64,000 bases of DNA from an uncultured Prevotella sp. (GTDB lineage Bacteria; Bacteroidota; Bacteroidia; Bacteroidales; Bacteroidaceae): assembly GCA_937895845.1 (NCBI GenBank), contig CALBLK010000077.1, forward strand, positions 1-64,000, read 5' to 3'. A model generated the notes under the pieces. It saw only the letters and a program-made list of their open reading frames with translations, was not told the DNA's origin and did no database searches. Shown in pieces: positions 28,076-37,850 of the stretch (its first letter is position 1; each line of letters starts with the position of its first letter). Made by a program: the position numbers and the translations under genes.

Positions 28076-28083
28076 TAATTTTG
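28076..28083 (+). promoter_or_regulatory. -7 box for the DUF4199 gene
   Basis: TAATTTTG followed by CA matches the -7 consensus, 36 bp upstream of the preferred start codon. A TTTTTG near 28058-28063 is too close to be a standard -33 element. Confidence 0.5.
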
Positions 28084-28119
28084 CACACGGTATATATTGT
28101 TACAAGCCAAATATCCACA

Positions 28120-28683
28120 ATGATAAACCCGGCAGATTTTTTACAGCTTCGGGCATATGCCCATATTGACGGTCTTTACTTAGCCCTTATTTGGACGGCA
28201 AGTTTCGCTTGCTACGTCGCCGGACTATCATCCCCAACAATTGGCATTATTTCCTCACTGTCAGCCATGGCCAGTCCATTTTTTGCAGCAAAGCGACTGG
28301 TTGTTTTTCGTGACAACATCCGTGGAGGATTTATTTCATTCCGAAGAGCGGCGGCCTACTACATCCTTACCTTTTTCTACGCATCAGTGCTCTTCGCCGT
28401 TGTTCAATATGTGTATATGGCTTTTATGGACAACGGTTATCTGCTGGGCACGTATCTGAGTTCCATCAGCAGTCCTGAGGCACAAGCCATACTCAAGGCA
28501 TATGGAATGACCAAGTATGATATAGGCGAGATGCTCACGCAGTTGCAGAGAATCACCCCATTGTCGTTTGCACTCAATGTAATGTCGATGAACATAACCA
28601 TTGGGATTTTACTCAGCATTCCAGTAGCCCTTGTTTGTCGTAAGACAGGAAAACGCAAGTTTAACAACCAACAAACGCAATAA
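28120..28683 (+). CDS. DUF4199 family membrane protein
   Basis: A 187-aa protein with four hydrophobic segments and the overall pattern of DUF4199 proteins. The ATG at 28120 (MINPADFLQL) is preferred over an earlier TTG, which lies in the -7 box. Function of the family is unknown. It ends 13 bp before the glycosyltransferase gene on the same strand. This neighbour pair is common in Bacteroidota as far as I recall, so a role next to polyprenyl-linked sugar transfer is possible but unproven. Confidence 0.7.
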   Translation: MINPADFLQLRAYAHIDGLYLALIWTASFACYVAGLSSPTIGIISSLSAMASPFFAAKRLVVFRDNIRGGFISFRRAAAYYILTFFYASVLFAVVQYVYMAFMDNGYLLGTYLSSISSPEAQAILKAYGMTKYDIGEMLTQLQRITPLSFALNVMSMNITIGILLSIPVALVCRKTGKRKFNNQQTQ

Positions 28684-28696
28684 CAACAAAACCAAA

Positions 28697-29647
28697 ATGG
28701 ACATATCAGTAGTTATCCCTTTGTTTAACGAAGAGGAGTCATTGCCTGAGCTTTACGCCTGGATTGAACGTGTGATGAAAGCCAACAATTTCACATTTGA
28801 GGTTATTTTCATCAACGACGGTTCGACAGATCACTCATGGGAAGTGATAGAGCGCTTAGCCAAGGGAGACAGAAATGTGCGTGCTATCAAGTTCAGACGC
28901 AACTATGGCAAGAGTCCAGCCCTGTATTGCGGCTTTAAGGAGGCTAAGGGTGACGTGGTAATTACGATGGATGCCGACCTGCAAGACTCTCCAGACGAGA
29001 TTCCCGCCCTGTACAAAATGATTAAAACAGATGGATACGACCTGGTTTCCGGCTACAAGCAGAAGCGTTACGACCCCCTGTCGAAGACCATCCCCACAAA
29101 ACTTTTTAATGCTACGGCGCGTAGGATTAGTGGCATCAAGAACCTGCATGACTTCAACTGTGGGCTGAAAGCCTATCGCAGGGATGTGGTAAAAAATATC
29201 GAAGTTTATGGAGAGATGCACCGTTACATCCCATATTTAGCTAAGAATGCTGGGTTTGACCGTATTGGTGAAATGGTGGTTCACCACCGTGCCAGAAAAT
29301 ATGGCAAGTCAAAATTTGGCTTAAACCGTTTCTTTAATGGCTACCTTGACCTCATCACACTGTGGTTCTTGAGCAGTTTCGGGCGCAAGCCGATGCACGT
29401 GTTTGGCTTTGTAGGAACCATTATGTTCATAATTGGGTTTCTGTCGGCCATCATCTTAGGAATAGGCAAACTCTATGCCTTGGCTCATGGTATTCCGCAG
29501 CGCATGGTCACAGACTCTCCCTATTTTTTTATCGCCTTGACCATGATGATTCTGGGTACGCAACTATTCCTTTCGGGCTTCATAGCCGACTTGGTTAGCC
29601 GTTCGTCTCACGACCGCAACAACTATCAGATTGAGGAGGTAATATGA
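28697..29647 (+). CDS. Family 2 glycosyltransferase, polyprenyl-phosphate (DPM1/GtrB-like) type
   Basis: A 316-aa GT2 enzyme. The GT-A domain opens with MDISVVIPLFNEEESLPEL and contains FINDGSTDHSW and the metal-binding motif ITMDADLQDSPDEI. It also has FNCGLKAYRRDV and HHRARKYGKSKFG. Two C-terminal membrane helices (about residues 235-258 and 275-300) fit enzymes that transfer a sugar to undecaprenyl phosphate at the inner membrane. The exact sugar is not readable. The start at 28697 follows the DUF4199 stop; an upstream in-frame start inside that gene is rejected. Confidence 0.9.
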   Translation: MDISVVIPLFNEEESLPELYAWIERVMKANNFTFEVIFINDGSTDHSWEVIERLAKGDRNVRAIKFRRNYGKSPALYCGFKEAKGDVVITMDADLQDSPDEIPALYKMIKTDGYDLVSGYKQKRYDPLSKTIPTKLFNATARRISGIKNLHDFNCGLKAYRRDVVKNIEVYGEMHRYIPYLAKNAGFDRIGEMVVHHRARKYGKSKFGLNRFFNGYLDLITLWFLSSFGRKPMHVFGFVGTIMFIIGFLSAIILGIGKLYALAHGIPQRMVTDSPYFFIALTMMILGTQLFLSGFIADLVSRSSHDRNNYQIEEVI

Positions 29648-30144
29648 CCAGGGAACACACATGCGGATTCGCAGCCCTGGTGTTAGGTACAACGCTGTCT
29701 GTTGTCGCCTGCACTTCAATAGACTGCCCAGTGCAAAACACTGTGAGCTGTATCTATAAGGTTATGTCTACTGATGGCAGTGATGGAATGCTGGAGGACA
29801 CCCTTAACGTGTTTACCATTAGGATAGACGGAACCGACAGTCTGTTGCTCAACCGCTGTGTAAACACCAAGACGTTCAGTCTGCCCATCAGCTATACTAA
29901 TGCTGAAGACACACTGGTGTTTAAAATGAACAACAGAGGGTGGATGACCATTGACACGGTTTATGTAAGCAAGGAGAACCATCCGCAGTTTGAGTCGGTC
30001 GACTGTCAGTTGGCTTTTTTCCACACCATCACAGCCGTGCGTTGGACCACAGAGTACATTGACTCTATCGCCATTATCAAACCATCGGTAAATTATGACA
30101 CATCAACGCCCCATCTGCACATATATTTCAAGACTCGCCCTTAG
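29644..30144 (+). CDS. DUF6452 family lipoprotein
   Basis: A 166-aa protein with a lipoprotein signal: hydrophobic GFAALVLGTTLSV and lipobox VVAC, with the acylated Cys at residue 23. CTSIDCPVQN follows, which I recognise from DUF6452 proteins. The remainder is beta-rich without catalytic motifs. It overlaps the preceding glycosyltransferase by 4 bp and the following gene by 50 bp, so the three are probably one operon. Confidence 0.75.
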   Translation: MTREHTCGFAALVLGTTLSVVACTSIDCPVQNTVSCIYKVMSTDGSDGMLEDTLNVFTIRIDGTDSLLLNRCVNTKTFSLPISYTNAEDTLVFKMNNRGWMTIDTVYVSKENHPQFESVDCQLAFFHTITAVRWTTEYIDSIAIIKPSVNYDTSTPHLHIYFKTRP

Positions 30145-30790
30145 CTTACTGCTGCTGGCATTTACCTTTGCGACAGCCCATGCACAAAGTAAGCTATTCG
30201 CCATTCAGAAAGACTCCGTTCCTCTGCTCAATGGCTTTGCACTGTCGTTTGACCTGGTGGGGCCTGCCATGCATGCCATGGGTGACTATGGCGAATATGA
30301 GGCGGCTATCCGCGTAAACCTGCACAATCAGTATTTCCCAATCGTTGAGGTGGGCTATGGTATGGCCAATCACAGGAACGATGAAGTTACAGGAATTTCA
30401 TACAAGACACAGGCTCCTTATTTCCGCATTGGATGCGACATGAACCTGCTCAAGAACAAGCATGCGCCCCATCGTCTATACGGCGGACTGCGCTATGCCT
30501 TTACTGCATACAATGTTGACGTTAGCCGTAATCCTCAGCCTGACCCCATATGGGGAAATATGACTGTATTTAGTGTAAACGGACGGTCTTGCGACCAACA
30601 TTGGCTGGAAGTCGTGGTCGGTCTTGACGCAAAGATGTGGGGGCCGCTGCACTTGGGATGGGCAGTGCGCTACAAGCGACGTATTGCCCACAGGGACTTG
30701 CCGGAAGGCAACACCTGGTATATACCAGGTTACGGAAAATGCGGCGACACTCGTATCGGAGCCAATTTCAATGTGATTATTGACATCTAA
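30095..30790 (+). CDS. DUF6048 family outer-membrane protein
   Basis: A 231-aa protein with a signal peptide (LALSLLLLAFTFATAHAQS) and a series of amphipathic strands (FPIVEVGYGMANH, RLYGGLRYAFTAYNV, LHLGWAVRYKRRI) that end in FNVIIDI. This fits a small outer-membrane beta-barrel. DUF6452 and DUF6048 are usually adjacent in Bacteroidales, in my memory of those genomes. Function is unknown. The 50-bp overlap with the previous gene is longer than normal but the start codon suits the signal peptide. Confidence 0.72.
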   Translation: MTHQRPICTYISRLALSLLLLAFTFATAHAQSKLFAIQKDSVPLLNGFALSFDLVGPAMHAMGDYGEYEAAIRVNLHNQYFPIVEVGYGMANHRNDEVTGISYKTQAPYFRIGCDMNLLKNKHAPHRLYGGLRYAFTAYNVDVSRNPQPDPIWGNMTVFSVNGRSCDQHWLEVVVGLDAKMWGPLHLGWAVRYKRRIAHRDLPEGNTWYIPGYGKCGDTRIGANFNVIIDI

Positions 30791-30857
30791 ACACCTGCTT
30801 GTGATTTTTGCAATACTACGAGCAAAATTGCATCCATAAAATTCAACACAAACACGT

Positions 30858-31886
30858 ATGCACTCGCAAAGGCGACTTATCTGGCAAATACCTTTTCTGA
30901 TTCTTTTGGTGATAGGCACGGTGCTTATCGTGCGCCAGCACAGACACACACCCTATCAAACCAACCAGGGATTTGTTTTTGGTACAGTTTATCACATCAC
31001 CTATCAGTATGACTCCGACCTGGGTGCCGCCATAACAGACGTGCTAAGGCAGGTAGACAAAACCATGTCAACCTTTAACAAATTGTCCACCGTATCGGCC
31101 ATCAACCAAGGTGGCGATCCGCCACTCAATGATTTATTTGTCCAAATCTACCAATTGTCTAGACGCGTGTCAGAAGAGACAGACGGAGCCTTTGACGTTA
31201 CGGTAGCACCCTTGGTCAACGCTTGGGGGTTTGGCTTCAAGCACAACATCGTCCCCACAGACCATGCCATAGACAGCCTGTGCCAGTTTGTTGGCTACCG
31301 TAAAATTGCCCTTGTGCTTAAAGATGGGCATTATCATCTTAAAAGGGATGACAGCCGGACTATGCTTGATTTCAGTGCCATTGCCAAGGGCTACGGCTGT
31401 GATGCCGTAGCTGCACTGTTTCGCCGGAAAGGTATACAGAACTTCATGGTTGAGATAGGTGGAGAGATTGTCGTCTCCGGCGTGAACCACAGACAGGAGC
31501 CATGGCATATCGGTGTAGCCAAGCCAACAGAAGACTCACTATGCACCAACCAGAACATTCAAACTGTCCTGCAACTAAGCGACAGGGCTATGGCAACCAG
31601 TGGCAACTATCGCAACTTTTACTATAAAGACGGTAAAAAATATGCCCACACTATCAATCCAAAGACTGGACGGCCCGTGGAACACACTATCCTGTCGGCC
31701 ACTGTCATAGCCAGAGAATGTGCCATTGCCGATGCCTATGCTACATCTTTCATGGTAATGGGACTGGACAAGGCCAAGCGTTTGCTGCTAAAACATCCAG
31801 AGTTGCAAGCTTATCTGATTTATACAGACAAGACAGGACGATTCAAGGTGTGGAGTAACATCAGTGAAATGAAGTCAACACCCTAA
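30858..31886 (+). CDS. apbE: FAD:protein FMN transferase, ApbE family
   Basis: A 342-aa enzyme that attaches FMN through a phosphoester bond to Ser/Thr residues of exported or membrane redox proteins. It has an N-terminal hydrophobic anchor (IPFLILLVIGTVLIV). The family motifs are AIAKGYGCDAVA, VEIGGEIVVSG, TSGNYRNFYYKDGKKYAHTI and the metal site region CAIADAYATSFMVMG. Typical targets in Bacteroidota are NqrB/NqrC and RnfG-type subunits, none of which is in this window. A Crp/Fnr gene follows after 6 bp. Confidence 0.92.
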   Translation: MHSQRRLIWQIPFLILLVIGTVLIVRQHRHTPYQTNQGFVFGTVYHITYQYDSDLGAAITDVLRQVDKTMSTFNKLSTVSAINQGGDPPLNDLFVQIYQLSRRVSEETDGAFDVTVAPLVNAWGFGFKHNIVPTDHAIDSLCQFVGYRKIALVLKDGHYHLKRDDSRTMLDFSAIAKGYGCDAVAALFRRKGIQNFMVEIGGEIVVSGVNHRQEPWHIGVAKPTEDSLCTNQNIQTVLQLSDRAMATSGNYRNFYYKDGKKYAHTINPKTGRPVEHTILSATVIARECAIADAYATSFMVMGLDKAKRLLLKHPELQAYLIYTDKTGRFKVWSNISEMKSTP

Positions 31887-31892
31887 GTTACA

Positions 31893-32609
31893 ATGACAGC
31901 AAGTGAGGTCAGCATACCATTTCATGGATTTGAACGGCTGCTTCAGTTCCCCCTTTTTCAGGGCATGAGCCAAACTGAACTGGTGCAGGTCGTAGCCCAC
32001 ACTAAGTTTAATTTTGTGAAATACGATTGTGCCACGCGTGTTATCAAGACTGGTGAGGCTTGTCACCACTTTCATTTTCTTACACACGGGCAGCTGCAGC
32101 TGACAACAGCGTATGGTCATGGCATCAGCGTTAGCGAACAAGTTGAAGCCCCATCCATTCTTCAACCCGAATGTCTGTTTGGCCTTCCGCAGCGTTTCCG
32201 CAGCACATTCATTGCGCTTACACCTGTCAACTTTATCACTCTTGACAAAAATGAGGTGCTCCATCTGTGTGAGACATTCCGTGTGTTTCAGTTAAATCTT
32301 CTGAACATGATTTCAGCCAAGAGCCAACGCCTGTTGCTCATTCCCACCCTATCACATCCACAGACACTTCGTGACCATATTGTCAACTACCTTGTTACAC
32401 ATTGCCAGATTCCAGTTGGAGAAAAGGTCTTTCACATTCTGATGAACCAGTTGGCCTTGGAGGTCAACGACAGTCGGACTGATGTGTCGAGGGAACTGAA
32501 CAGAATGCAGACGGAGGGTCTTATCTGTCTTAGCCGTGGAAGAATAAAAGTACCTGCAATAGAAAGTCTTTCAAACCTTAAAATCACAGCAAAGAAAGCA
32601 AAGATTTAA
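31893..32609 (+). CDS. Crp/Fnr family transcriptional regulator
   Basis: A 238-aa regulator with an N-terminal cyclic-nucleotide-binding beta-barrel (residues about 20-125, including FHFLTHGQLQLTT) and a C-terminal winged helix (LALEVNDSRTDVSRELNRMQTEGLI). No FNR-type N-terminal cysteine cluster is seen, so iron-sulfur oxygen sensing is unlikely. The ligand is unknown. It lies 6 bp downstream of apbE, suggesting cotranscription. Confidence 0.88.
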   Translation: MTASEVSIPFHGFERLLQFPLFQGMSQTELVQVVAHTKFNFVKYDCATRVIKTGEACHHFHFLTHGQLQLTTAYGHGISVSEQVEAPSILQPECLFGLPQRFRSTFIALTPVNFITLDKNEVLHLCETFRVFQLNLLNMISAKSQRLLLIPTLSHPQTLRDHIVNYLVTHCQIPVGEKVFHILMNQLALEVNDSRTDVSRELNRMQTEGLICLSRGRIKVPAIESLSNLKITAKKAKI

Positions 32610-32671
32610 GCGATAACGAAAAATTAACTTAAAAATAGGTTGTTTTATAAGGTAGGATAAATGACATGCAT

Positions 32672-32679
32672 TATCTTTG
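32672..32679 (+). promoter_or_regulatory. -7 box for the M3 peptidase gene
   Basis: TATCTTTG followed by CA matches the Bacteroidota -7 pattern; the start codon lies 51 bp downstream. Confidence 0.5.
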
Positions 32680-32730
32680 CATGAAATATGATTACCCCGA
32701 AAAATCTGCGAACAGAAACACAAAACCATC

Positions 32731-34806
32731 ATGCATAATCAAGCCAGAAAGAACCCGTTTTTTGAACCCTATAACACCCCGCATAATACTGTTCCCTTTA
32801 ATCGCATCAGGCTTGAAGATTTCGAGGAAGCCTTTATTGAAGGAATCAGGCGTGACAATGAATTGATCGACATAACCGTCAACAATCCAGACAAGCCCAC
32901 CTTTGACAACACAATTATAAATGGTGACGAGAACAGGGATGGATATTATGACCTGCTGTCCAGGGTGTCAACAGTGTTCTTTAATTTGCTGAGTGCCGAA
33001 ACAAGTGACGGGATGGATGCGCTTGCTCAAAAGATGCAGCCCATTCTCACACAACATGCCAATGATGTACGGCTGAACAAGAAACTGTTTGAGCGCACAA
33101 GAGCCGTGCATTTGCACCACCGCAGACTGACCCAAGAGGAGAAAAAACTTCTGGACGACAGTTATGACAGCTTTGTTCGCAGCGGTGCCCTGCTCTGTGA
33201 TGAAGACAAGGAAAGGCTGCGCAAGCTGACTGAAGAAGTCAGCATACTTTCATTGCAGTTCTCCCAAAACTTATTAAAAGAGAGCAAGGCTTTTACTTTG
33301 CACATCACCGATGAACAGCAGCTTGAAGGGCTGCCCGACACTGCACGCGATGCTGCTGCACAGGCAGCAAAGGAGCGCGGACAGGATGGGTGGATATTTA
33401 CGCTAGACAACCCCAGCTACAGTCCATTCATGACCTATTCCACCCGGCGCGCGCTGCGCCAGCAAATGTATATGGCCAAGAACACAGAGTGTATACATGA
33501 CAACACGGAAAATAATTTGGATATATGCAAACGCATAGTCAATTTGCGGCGGGAGATAGCGCAACTGTTAGGTTTTAAGAGCTATGCAGACTATGTGCTC
33601 AAACGCCGTATGGCAGGCAATGCCCGCAATGTGTTCCACCTGTTAGACCATCTGATCGAAGCTTACAAAACCACCGCGACCAAGGAAATAGATGCCGTTG
33701 AAAGGTTGGCAAGGAGTGTGGAAGGAAAAAATTTCCAAATGCAGCCGTGGGACTTGGGCTATTACTCACACAAGCTGAAACTAAGGAAATACAACATTGA
33801 TGCAGAGATGCTTCGCCCCTATTTCGAGCTGTCACGTGTCATCAACGGTGTGTTCGGACTGGCCAACCGCCTCTACGGCATCACATTCAAAGAAAATAAA
33901 GACATTCCAGTCTATCATCCAGATGTCAAGGCCTATGAGGTGTTCGACAAGGACGGAAGCTATTTGGCCGTGTTCTATGCAGACTTCTACCCTCGCACAG
34001 GCAAGCAAGGAGGGGCGTGGATGACTGAGTACCAGGGCCAGAGTATAGACCGAAGGGGGAAAAACATTCGCCCACATGTAAGCGTTGTGATGAACCTGAG
34101 TAAGCCAACAGATGAACGTCCCGCCCTGCTCACCTTAGGAGAGGTTGAGACATTTCTCCATGAGTTTGGCCACGCCCTACATGGTATGTTTGCCAACACA
34201 CGGTTCGAGAGTCTGAGTGGCACTAATGTGTGGTGGGATTTTGTTGAGCTTCCTTCACAGTTCATGGAAAACTTCGCTGTAGAAAAAGACTTTCTACGCA
34301 CTTTCGCCTTTCACTATCAAACAGGCGAGCCAATGCCTGACGAACTGATTGACCGCATTAAGAAAAGCCGTAACTTCATGGTGGCATACAACTGTATGCG
34401 CCAAGTGAGTTTCGGCATTCTTGATATGGCTTATTACACACGCCGTGATGTCTTTGACGAGGCCATCATACCATTTGAGAAAAAAGCATGGGAAAAAGCC
34501 ATTGTCACCCCACAGTTGCCAGACACCTGCATGACAGCACAGTTCAGTCACATCATGGCCGGTGGCTATGCTGCAGGCTATTACAGCTACAAGTGGGCGG
34601 AGGTACTTGATGCCGATGCCTTCAGCGTATTCAAGCGACATGGCATTTTTGACAGAAAAACAGCACAACGTTTCAGAGATTGCATTTTGTCTAAAGGAGG
34701 GACTGAACACCCCATGGATCTCTACGAGCGTTTCAGAGGTGGGAAGCCAACCATTGATGCCCTGCTGAGACGAAACGGAATTAAAAAGAATGACAGCAAA
34801 AAGTAG
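32731..34806 (+). CDS. M3 family zinc oligopeptidase (peptidyl-dipeptidase Dcp-like)
   Basis: A 691-aa metallopeptidase. The zinc motif is HEFGH (His477, Glu478, His481) followed by ALHGMF, and a third ligand is expected in the SQFMENFAVE segment shortly after. The long helical N-terminal half is typical of the closed channel of M3 enzymes, which degrade short peptides in the cytoplasm or periplasm. No signal peptide is visible. Whether it is a dipeptidyl carboxypeptidase or an oligopeptidase A type cannot be fixed from motifs alone. Confidence 0.9.
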   Translation: MHNQARKNPFFEPYNTPHNTVPFNRIRLEDFEEAFIEGIRRDNELIDITVNNPDKPTFDNTIINGDENRDGYYDLLSRVSTVFFNLLSAETSDGMDALAQKMQPILTQHANDVRLNKKLFERTRAVHLHHRRLTQEEKKLLDDSYDSFVRSGALLCDEDKERLRKLTEEVSILSLQFSQNLLKESKAFTLHITDEQQLEGLPDTARDAAAQAAKERGQDGWIFTLDNPSYSPFMTYSTRRALRQQMYMAKNTECIHDNTENNLDICKRIVNLRREIAQLLGFKSYADYVLKRRMAGNARNVFHLLDHLIEAYKTTATKEIDAVERLARSVEGKNFQMQPWDLGYYSHKLKLRKYNIDAEMLRPYFELSRVINGVFGLANRLYGITFKENKDIPVYHPDVKAYEVFDKDGSYLAVFYADFYPRTGKQGGAWMTEYQGQSIDRRGKNIRPHVSVVMNLSKPTDERPALLTLGEVETFLHEFGHALHGMFANTRFESLSGTNVWWDFVELPSQFMENFAVEKDFLRTFAFHYQTGEPMPDELIDRIKKSRNFMVAYNCMRQVSFGILDMAYYTRRDVFDEAIIPFEKKAWEKAIVTPQLPDTCMTAQFSHIMAGGYAAGYYSYKWAEVLDADAFSVFKRHGIFDRKTAQRFRDCILSKGGTEHPMDLYERFRGGKPTIDALLRRNGIKKNDSKK

Positions 34807-34861
34807 GATTATAAACGGAAAAGAGACGGAACTTCAATATATACACAAATGATTTGTAGCA

Positions 34862-35308
34862 ATGAGTGAGTTTGAGGAGAATGGGTTGAAGCGGCACAAA
34901 CTTGACCTTCGCTATCTGCGCATGGCAAAGATATGGGCCGAAAACAGCTATTGCAAGCGGCGGCAAGTTGGCGCACTTGTGGTGAAAGAGAAGATGATTA
35001 TCAGCGATGGCTATAATGGAACGCCCAGTGGCTTCGAGAATGTTTGCGAGGATGAACATAATGTCACCAAACCTTATGTACTGCATGCCGAGGCTAATGC
35101 AATCACCAAATTAGCCAGAAGCTCGAACAACAGCGATGGAGCCACTCTCTATGTTACAGCCTCTCCATGCATCGAATGTGCCAAGCTGATCATCCAGGCT
35201 GGTATCAAGCGTGTGGTTTACGGCGAGCATTACAGACTTGAAGATGGCATCAATCTGCTGCGCAAGGCTCATATAGAAGTGACCTACCTCAATCCTGATG
35301 AAGAATGA
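34862..35308 (+). CDS. Deoxycytidylate (dCMP) deaminase family protein
   Basis: A 148-aa zinc-dependent deaminase. The proton-shuttle/zinc motif HAEANAI and the zinc cysteines in TASPCIECAKLI are intact. The N-terminus with RYLRMAKIWAENSYCKRRQVGALVVKE fits the dCMP deaminase/ComEB-like branch, which makes dUMP for thymidylate synthesis. It is 55 bp after the peptidase gene and 12 bp before the S41 protease gene. Confidence 0.87.
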   Translation: MSEFEENGLKRHKLDLRYLRMAKIWAENSYCKRRQVGALVVKEKMIISDGYNGTPSGFENVCEDEHNVTKPYVLHAEANAITKLARSSNNSDGATLYVTASPCIECAKLIIQAGIKRVVYGEHYRLEDGINLLRKAHIEVTYLNPDEE

Positions 35309-35320
35309 AACACATAAAAA

Positions 35321-37021
35321 ATGACAAGTATCAATAACCCCAAACGCTTCACCCCATTGCTTATGGCCCTTAGTGTGGTTTTTGGCATACTGATAGGCAC
35401 ATTCTATGCTAACCATTTCTCGGGCAATCGGCTGAACATAATCAGCACTAGCAGCAACAAACTGAACAATCTTCTGCGTATTGTGGATGATGAGTATGTG
35501 GATACGGTCAACGTCAACTCTCTGGTCGAAAAGGCTATGCCGCTGATTCTGGCCGAACTTGACCCTCACTCTGTGTACATCTCGGCCAATGACGTGCAGG
35601 CAGCCAACGACGACCTTAAAGGTTCTTTTTCTGGTGTTGGCATTGAGTTCAATATCTGGCAGGATACTCTCCATGTGCAAAACGTGATTAACAATGGTCC
35701 AGCTGAGCGTGCGGGCGTGCTGGCCGGTGACAAGATTGTGAGTGTCAACGGCAAACCGTTTGTTGGGAAGATGGTGACCAATGAAGAGGCTATGCATAGG
35801 CTCAAGGGACCCAGAGACACAAAAGTGAAATTGGGAGTCAAACGATATGGAGAGAAAAAAATAAAGTATATTACAGTGACACGTGGTGATGTCCCCACCA
35901 AGAGCATCAACGCCACTTATATGCTGGATGACAATACAGGATACATCAAAATCAAGAACTTTGGCGAGAACACATATCCAGAGATGCTCATCGCACTGGC
36001 AACACTCTCACAGGAAGACTTTGGCAATCTGGTGATAGACCTCAGAGGAAACGTGGGCGGCTACTTGGCTTCAGCAGTCCAGATAGCCAATGAGTTTCTT
36101 CCGGAGAAACGTCTGATAGTCTACACACAAGGCCGGAAATCACCCAGAAAGGAATATCGCAGCGATGGCCATGGCAGCTATCAGAATATACCACTTGTGG
36201 TATTGATTGACGAAACGTCGGCTTCGGCGGCAGAGATTCTGGCCGGCGCCATCCAGGACAATGACCGTGGCACCATCATTGGCAGGCGTTCTTTTGGCAA
36301 GGGACTGGTACAACAACCCATTGCCTTTAACGACGGATCGATGGTAAGACTTACAATCGCGCGCTACTACACCCCATCCGGGCGTTGCATCCAAAAGCCC
36401 TACACTTCCGGAACTGACAAAAACTATGAGGAAGACCTCATTGCGCGCTACGAACACGGAGAATATTTCTATCAAGACAGTATCAAACACAAGGGTCCGG
36501 CCTATCACACAACCCTGGGAAGAACCGTCTACGGCGGTGGCGGCATCACCCCGGATATCTTTATTCCAGAGGACACGCTTGGCTTTACCTCTTATTATAA
36601 GGCTGCCAGCATGACAGGGTTGATTGTACAGTATGCCTACAACTATACCGACAACAACCGTGCAAAGTTGAAAAAATACGACAGCATGGAGCTGCTGTCG
36701 GATTACCTGAGGCGGCAAAACATGGTGGAGAACTTTGCCCGGTTTGCCGAGAGAAACGGACTAAAACGCCGAAACTTGATGATTCGCAAGTCACACAGTC
36801 TCCTGGAACGCTACATCAACAGCCGTGTTATCTATGGTATGCTCGACGACGAGGCTTTCATTGAGTACCTTAATCAAGACGACCCGGCTATCACGGCTTC
36901 TCTCAAACTTTTCAAAGCCAGGAAAGCTTTTCCTCAAAAAGAGAGAACGGCAGCAAACAACACCTCAAAAAGACGTCATGCCACAGCCTCTGCAAGAACA
37001 AAAAAAAGCACTGCGCACTGA
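35321..37021 (+). CDS. S41 family C-terminal processing protease
   Basis: A 566-aa exported serine protease with an N-terminal membrane segment (LLMALSVVFGILIGTFYA). A PDZ domain lies at about residues 95-175 (FSGVGIEFN, GPAERAGVLAGDKIVSVNG). The S41 catalytic domain has DETSASAAEIL with nucleophile Ser302 and RRSFGKGLVQQ with general-base Lys327. The C-terminal 100 residues are basic and helical. CTP-type proteases trim periplasmic and cell-envelope proteins. The last 44 bp overlap the start of the 5-FCL gene. Confidence 0.92.
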   Translation: MTSINNPKRFTPLLMALSVVFGILIGTFYANHFSGNRLNIISTSSNKLNNLLRIVDDEYVDTVNVNSLVEKAMPLILAELDPHSVYISANDVQAANDDLKGSFSGVGIEFNIWQDTLHVQNVINNGPAERAGVLAGDKIVSVNGKPFVGKMVTNEEAMHRLKGPRDTKVKLGVKRYGEKKIKYITVTRGDVPTKSINATYMLDDNTGYIKIKNFGENTYPEMLIALATLSQEDFGNLVIDLRGNVGGYLASAVQIANEFLPEKRLIVYTQGRKSPRKEYRSDGHGSYQNIPLVVLIDETSASAAEILAGAIQDNDRGTIIGRRSFGKGLVQQPIAFNDGSMVRLTIARYYTPSGRCIQKPYTSGTDKNYEEDLIARYEHGEYFYQDSIKHKGPAYHTTLGRTVYGGGGITPDIFIPEDTLGFTSYYKAASMTGLIVQYAYNYTDNNRAKLKKYDSMELLSDYLRRQNMVENFARFAERNGLKRRNLMIRKSHSLLERYINSRVIYGMLDDEAFIEYLNQDDPAITASLKLFKARKAFPQKERTAANNTSKRRHATASARTKKSTAH

Positions 37022-37553
37022 GATAAAATGCCGTAAAGGCGAGTATAGTATGGAAGAACTTAGCAGGCTGTCGGCCTTAATTGTTGGCAGACTATTGGTG
37101 CATCCACGCTACCAAACTGCGAAAACAATACTTCTCTACCACCCATTAGCCGATGAGGTAAATATACTTGCACTGGCAAATCCCCCTGCACCACGTATAG
37201 GTAACTGTGTGGGCAAAACCATCTTGTTGCCAAAAGTGACAGGCCGTACCACCATGGAATTGCGCCAATACACCTCGCCCGAGCATGTCGAACAGGGGGC
37301 TTTTGGCATCATGGAGCCACGTGGCCCATTGTTCACTGCCATGGATATGGTTGATTTAGCCATCATTCCCGGTATAGCCTTTGACCGCAACGGCAACCGG
37401 TTGGGGCGAGGAAAGGGGTATTATGACCGCCTGTTGCCATCACTCAGCAATGCCTATAAAATAGGGGTGTGCTTTTCATTCCAGCTTTATCCAGAAATAC
37501 CTGTCACAGAAACAGACACAAGGATGGATGAGGTTGTCACAGACGCTGGCTGA
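36978..37553 (+). CDS. 5-formyltetrahydrofolate cyclo-ligase
   Basis: A 191-aa enzyme that converts 5-formyl-THF to 5,10-methenyl-THF using ATP. The hallmark GRGKGYYDRLLP near the C-terminus and IIPGIAFDRNGNRLG before it are present, as is the N-terminal LQEQKKALRTEIKCRK basic helix. The start at 36978 (MPQPLQEQ) lies within the end of the S41 gene; earlier in-frame starts would add unrelated residues read from that gene. Confidence 0.9.
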   Translation: MPQPLQEQKKALRTEIKCRKGEYSMEELSRLSALIVGRLLVHPRYQTAKTILLYHPLADEVNILALANPPAPRIGNCVGKTILLPKVTGRTTMELRQYTSPEHVEQGAFGIMEPRGPLFTAMDMVDLAIIPGIAFDRNGNRLGRGKGYYDRLLPSLSNAYKIGVCFSFQLYPEIPVTETDTRMDEVVTDAG

Positions 37554-37559
37554 AAAAGG

Positions 37560-37850
37560 TCAGACAAAGCGGATGTCGGCAATAATCTGACCGCCGACCA
37601 AGCCGTTCAACAGGTTGACATAGTCCTGGCGCCGCATGGACAGTTCTGTCCTCAGTGCAGGACTCACCAGATGTACAAACAGCGTTTGGTTGCGTATGTA
37701 GACTTCCCGTGTGTAGCGGGCCACTACCTCGCCGGCCACACCAGGCCACGCCTCAACCAAACGTTTCTGAAGCAATGGAGTCTCAAGGCCCTGCACCCTC
37801 ATGTTTCTGAGGATAAGGTCTTTGATAGTTTTTACCTCTCTTTTAAACAT
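37560..37850 (-). CDS. DUF721 family protein (DciA-like)
   Basis: A 96-aa protein with the DUF721 pattern: LLQKRLVEAWPGVAGEVVARYTREVYIRNQTLFVHLVSPALRTELSM is the KH-like core (shown as a running segment at about residues 25-72). DUF721 includes DciA, a loader of the replicative helicase in many bacteria. It overlaps recF by 8 bp on the minus strand, which suits a replication/repair role. It is convergent with the 5-FCL gene with only 6 bp between stops. Confidence 0.8.
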   Translation of the reverse strand: MFKREVKTIKDLILRNMRVQGLETPLLQKRLVEAWPGVAGEVVARYTREVYIRNQTLFVHLVSPALRTELSMRRQDYVNLLNGLVGGQIIADIRFV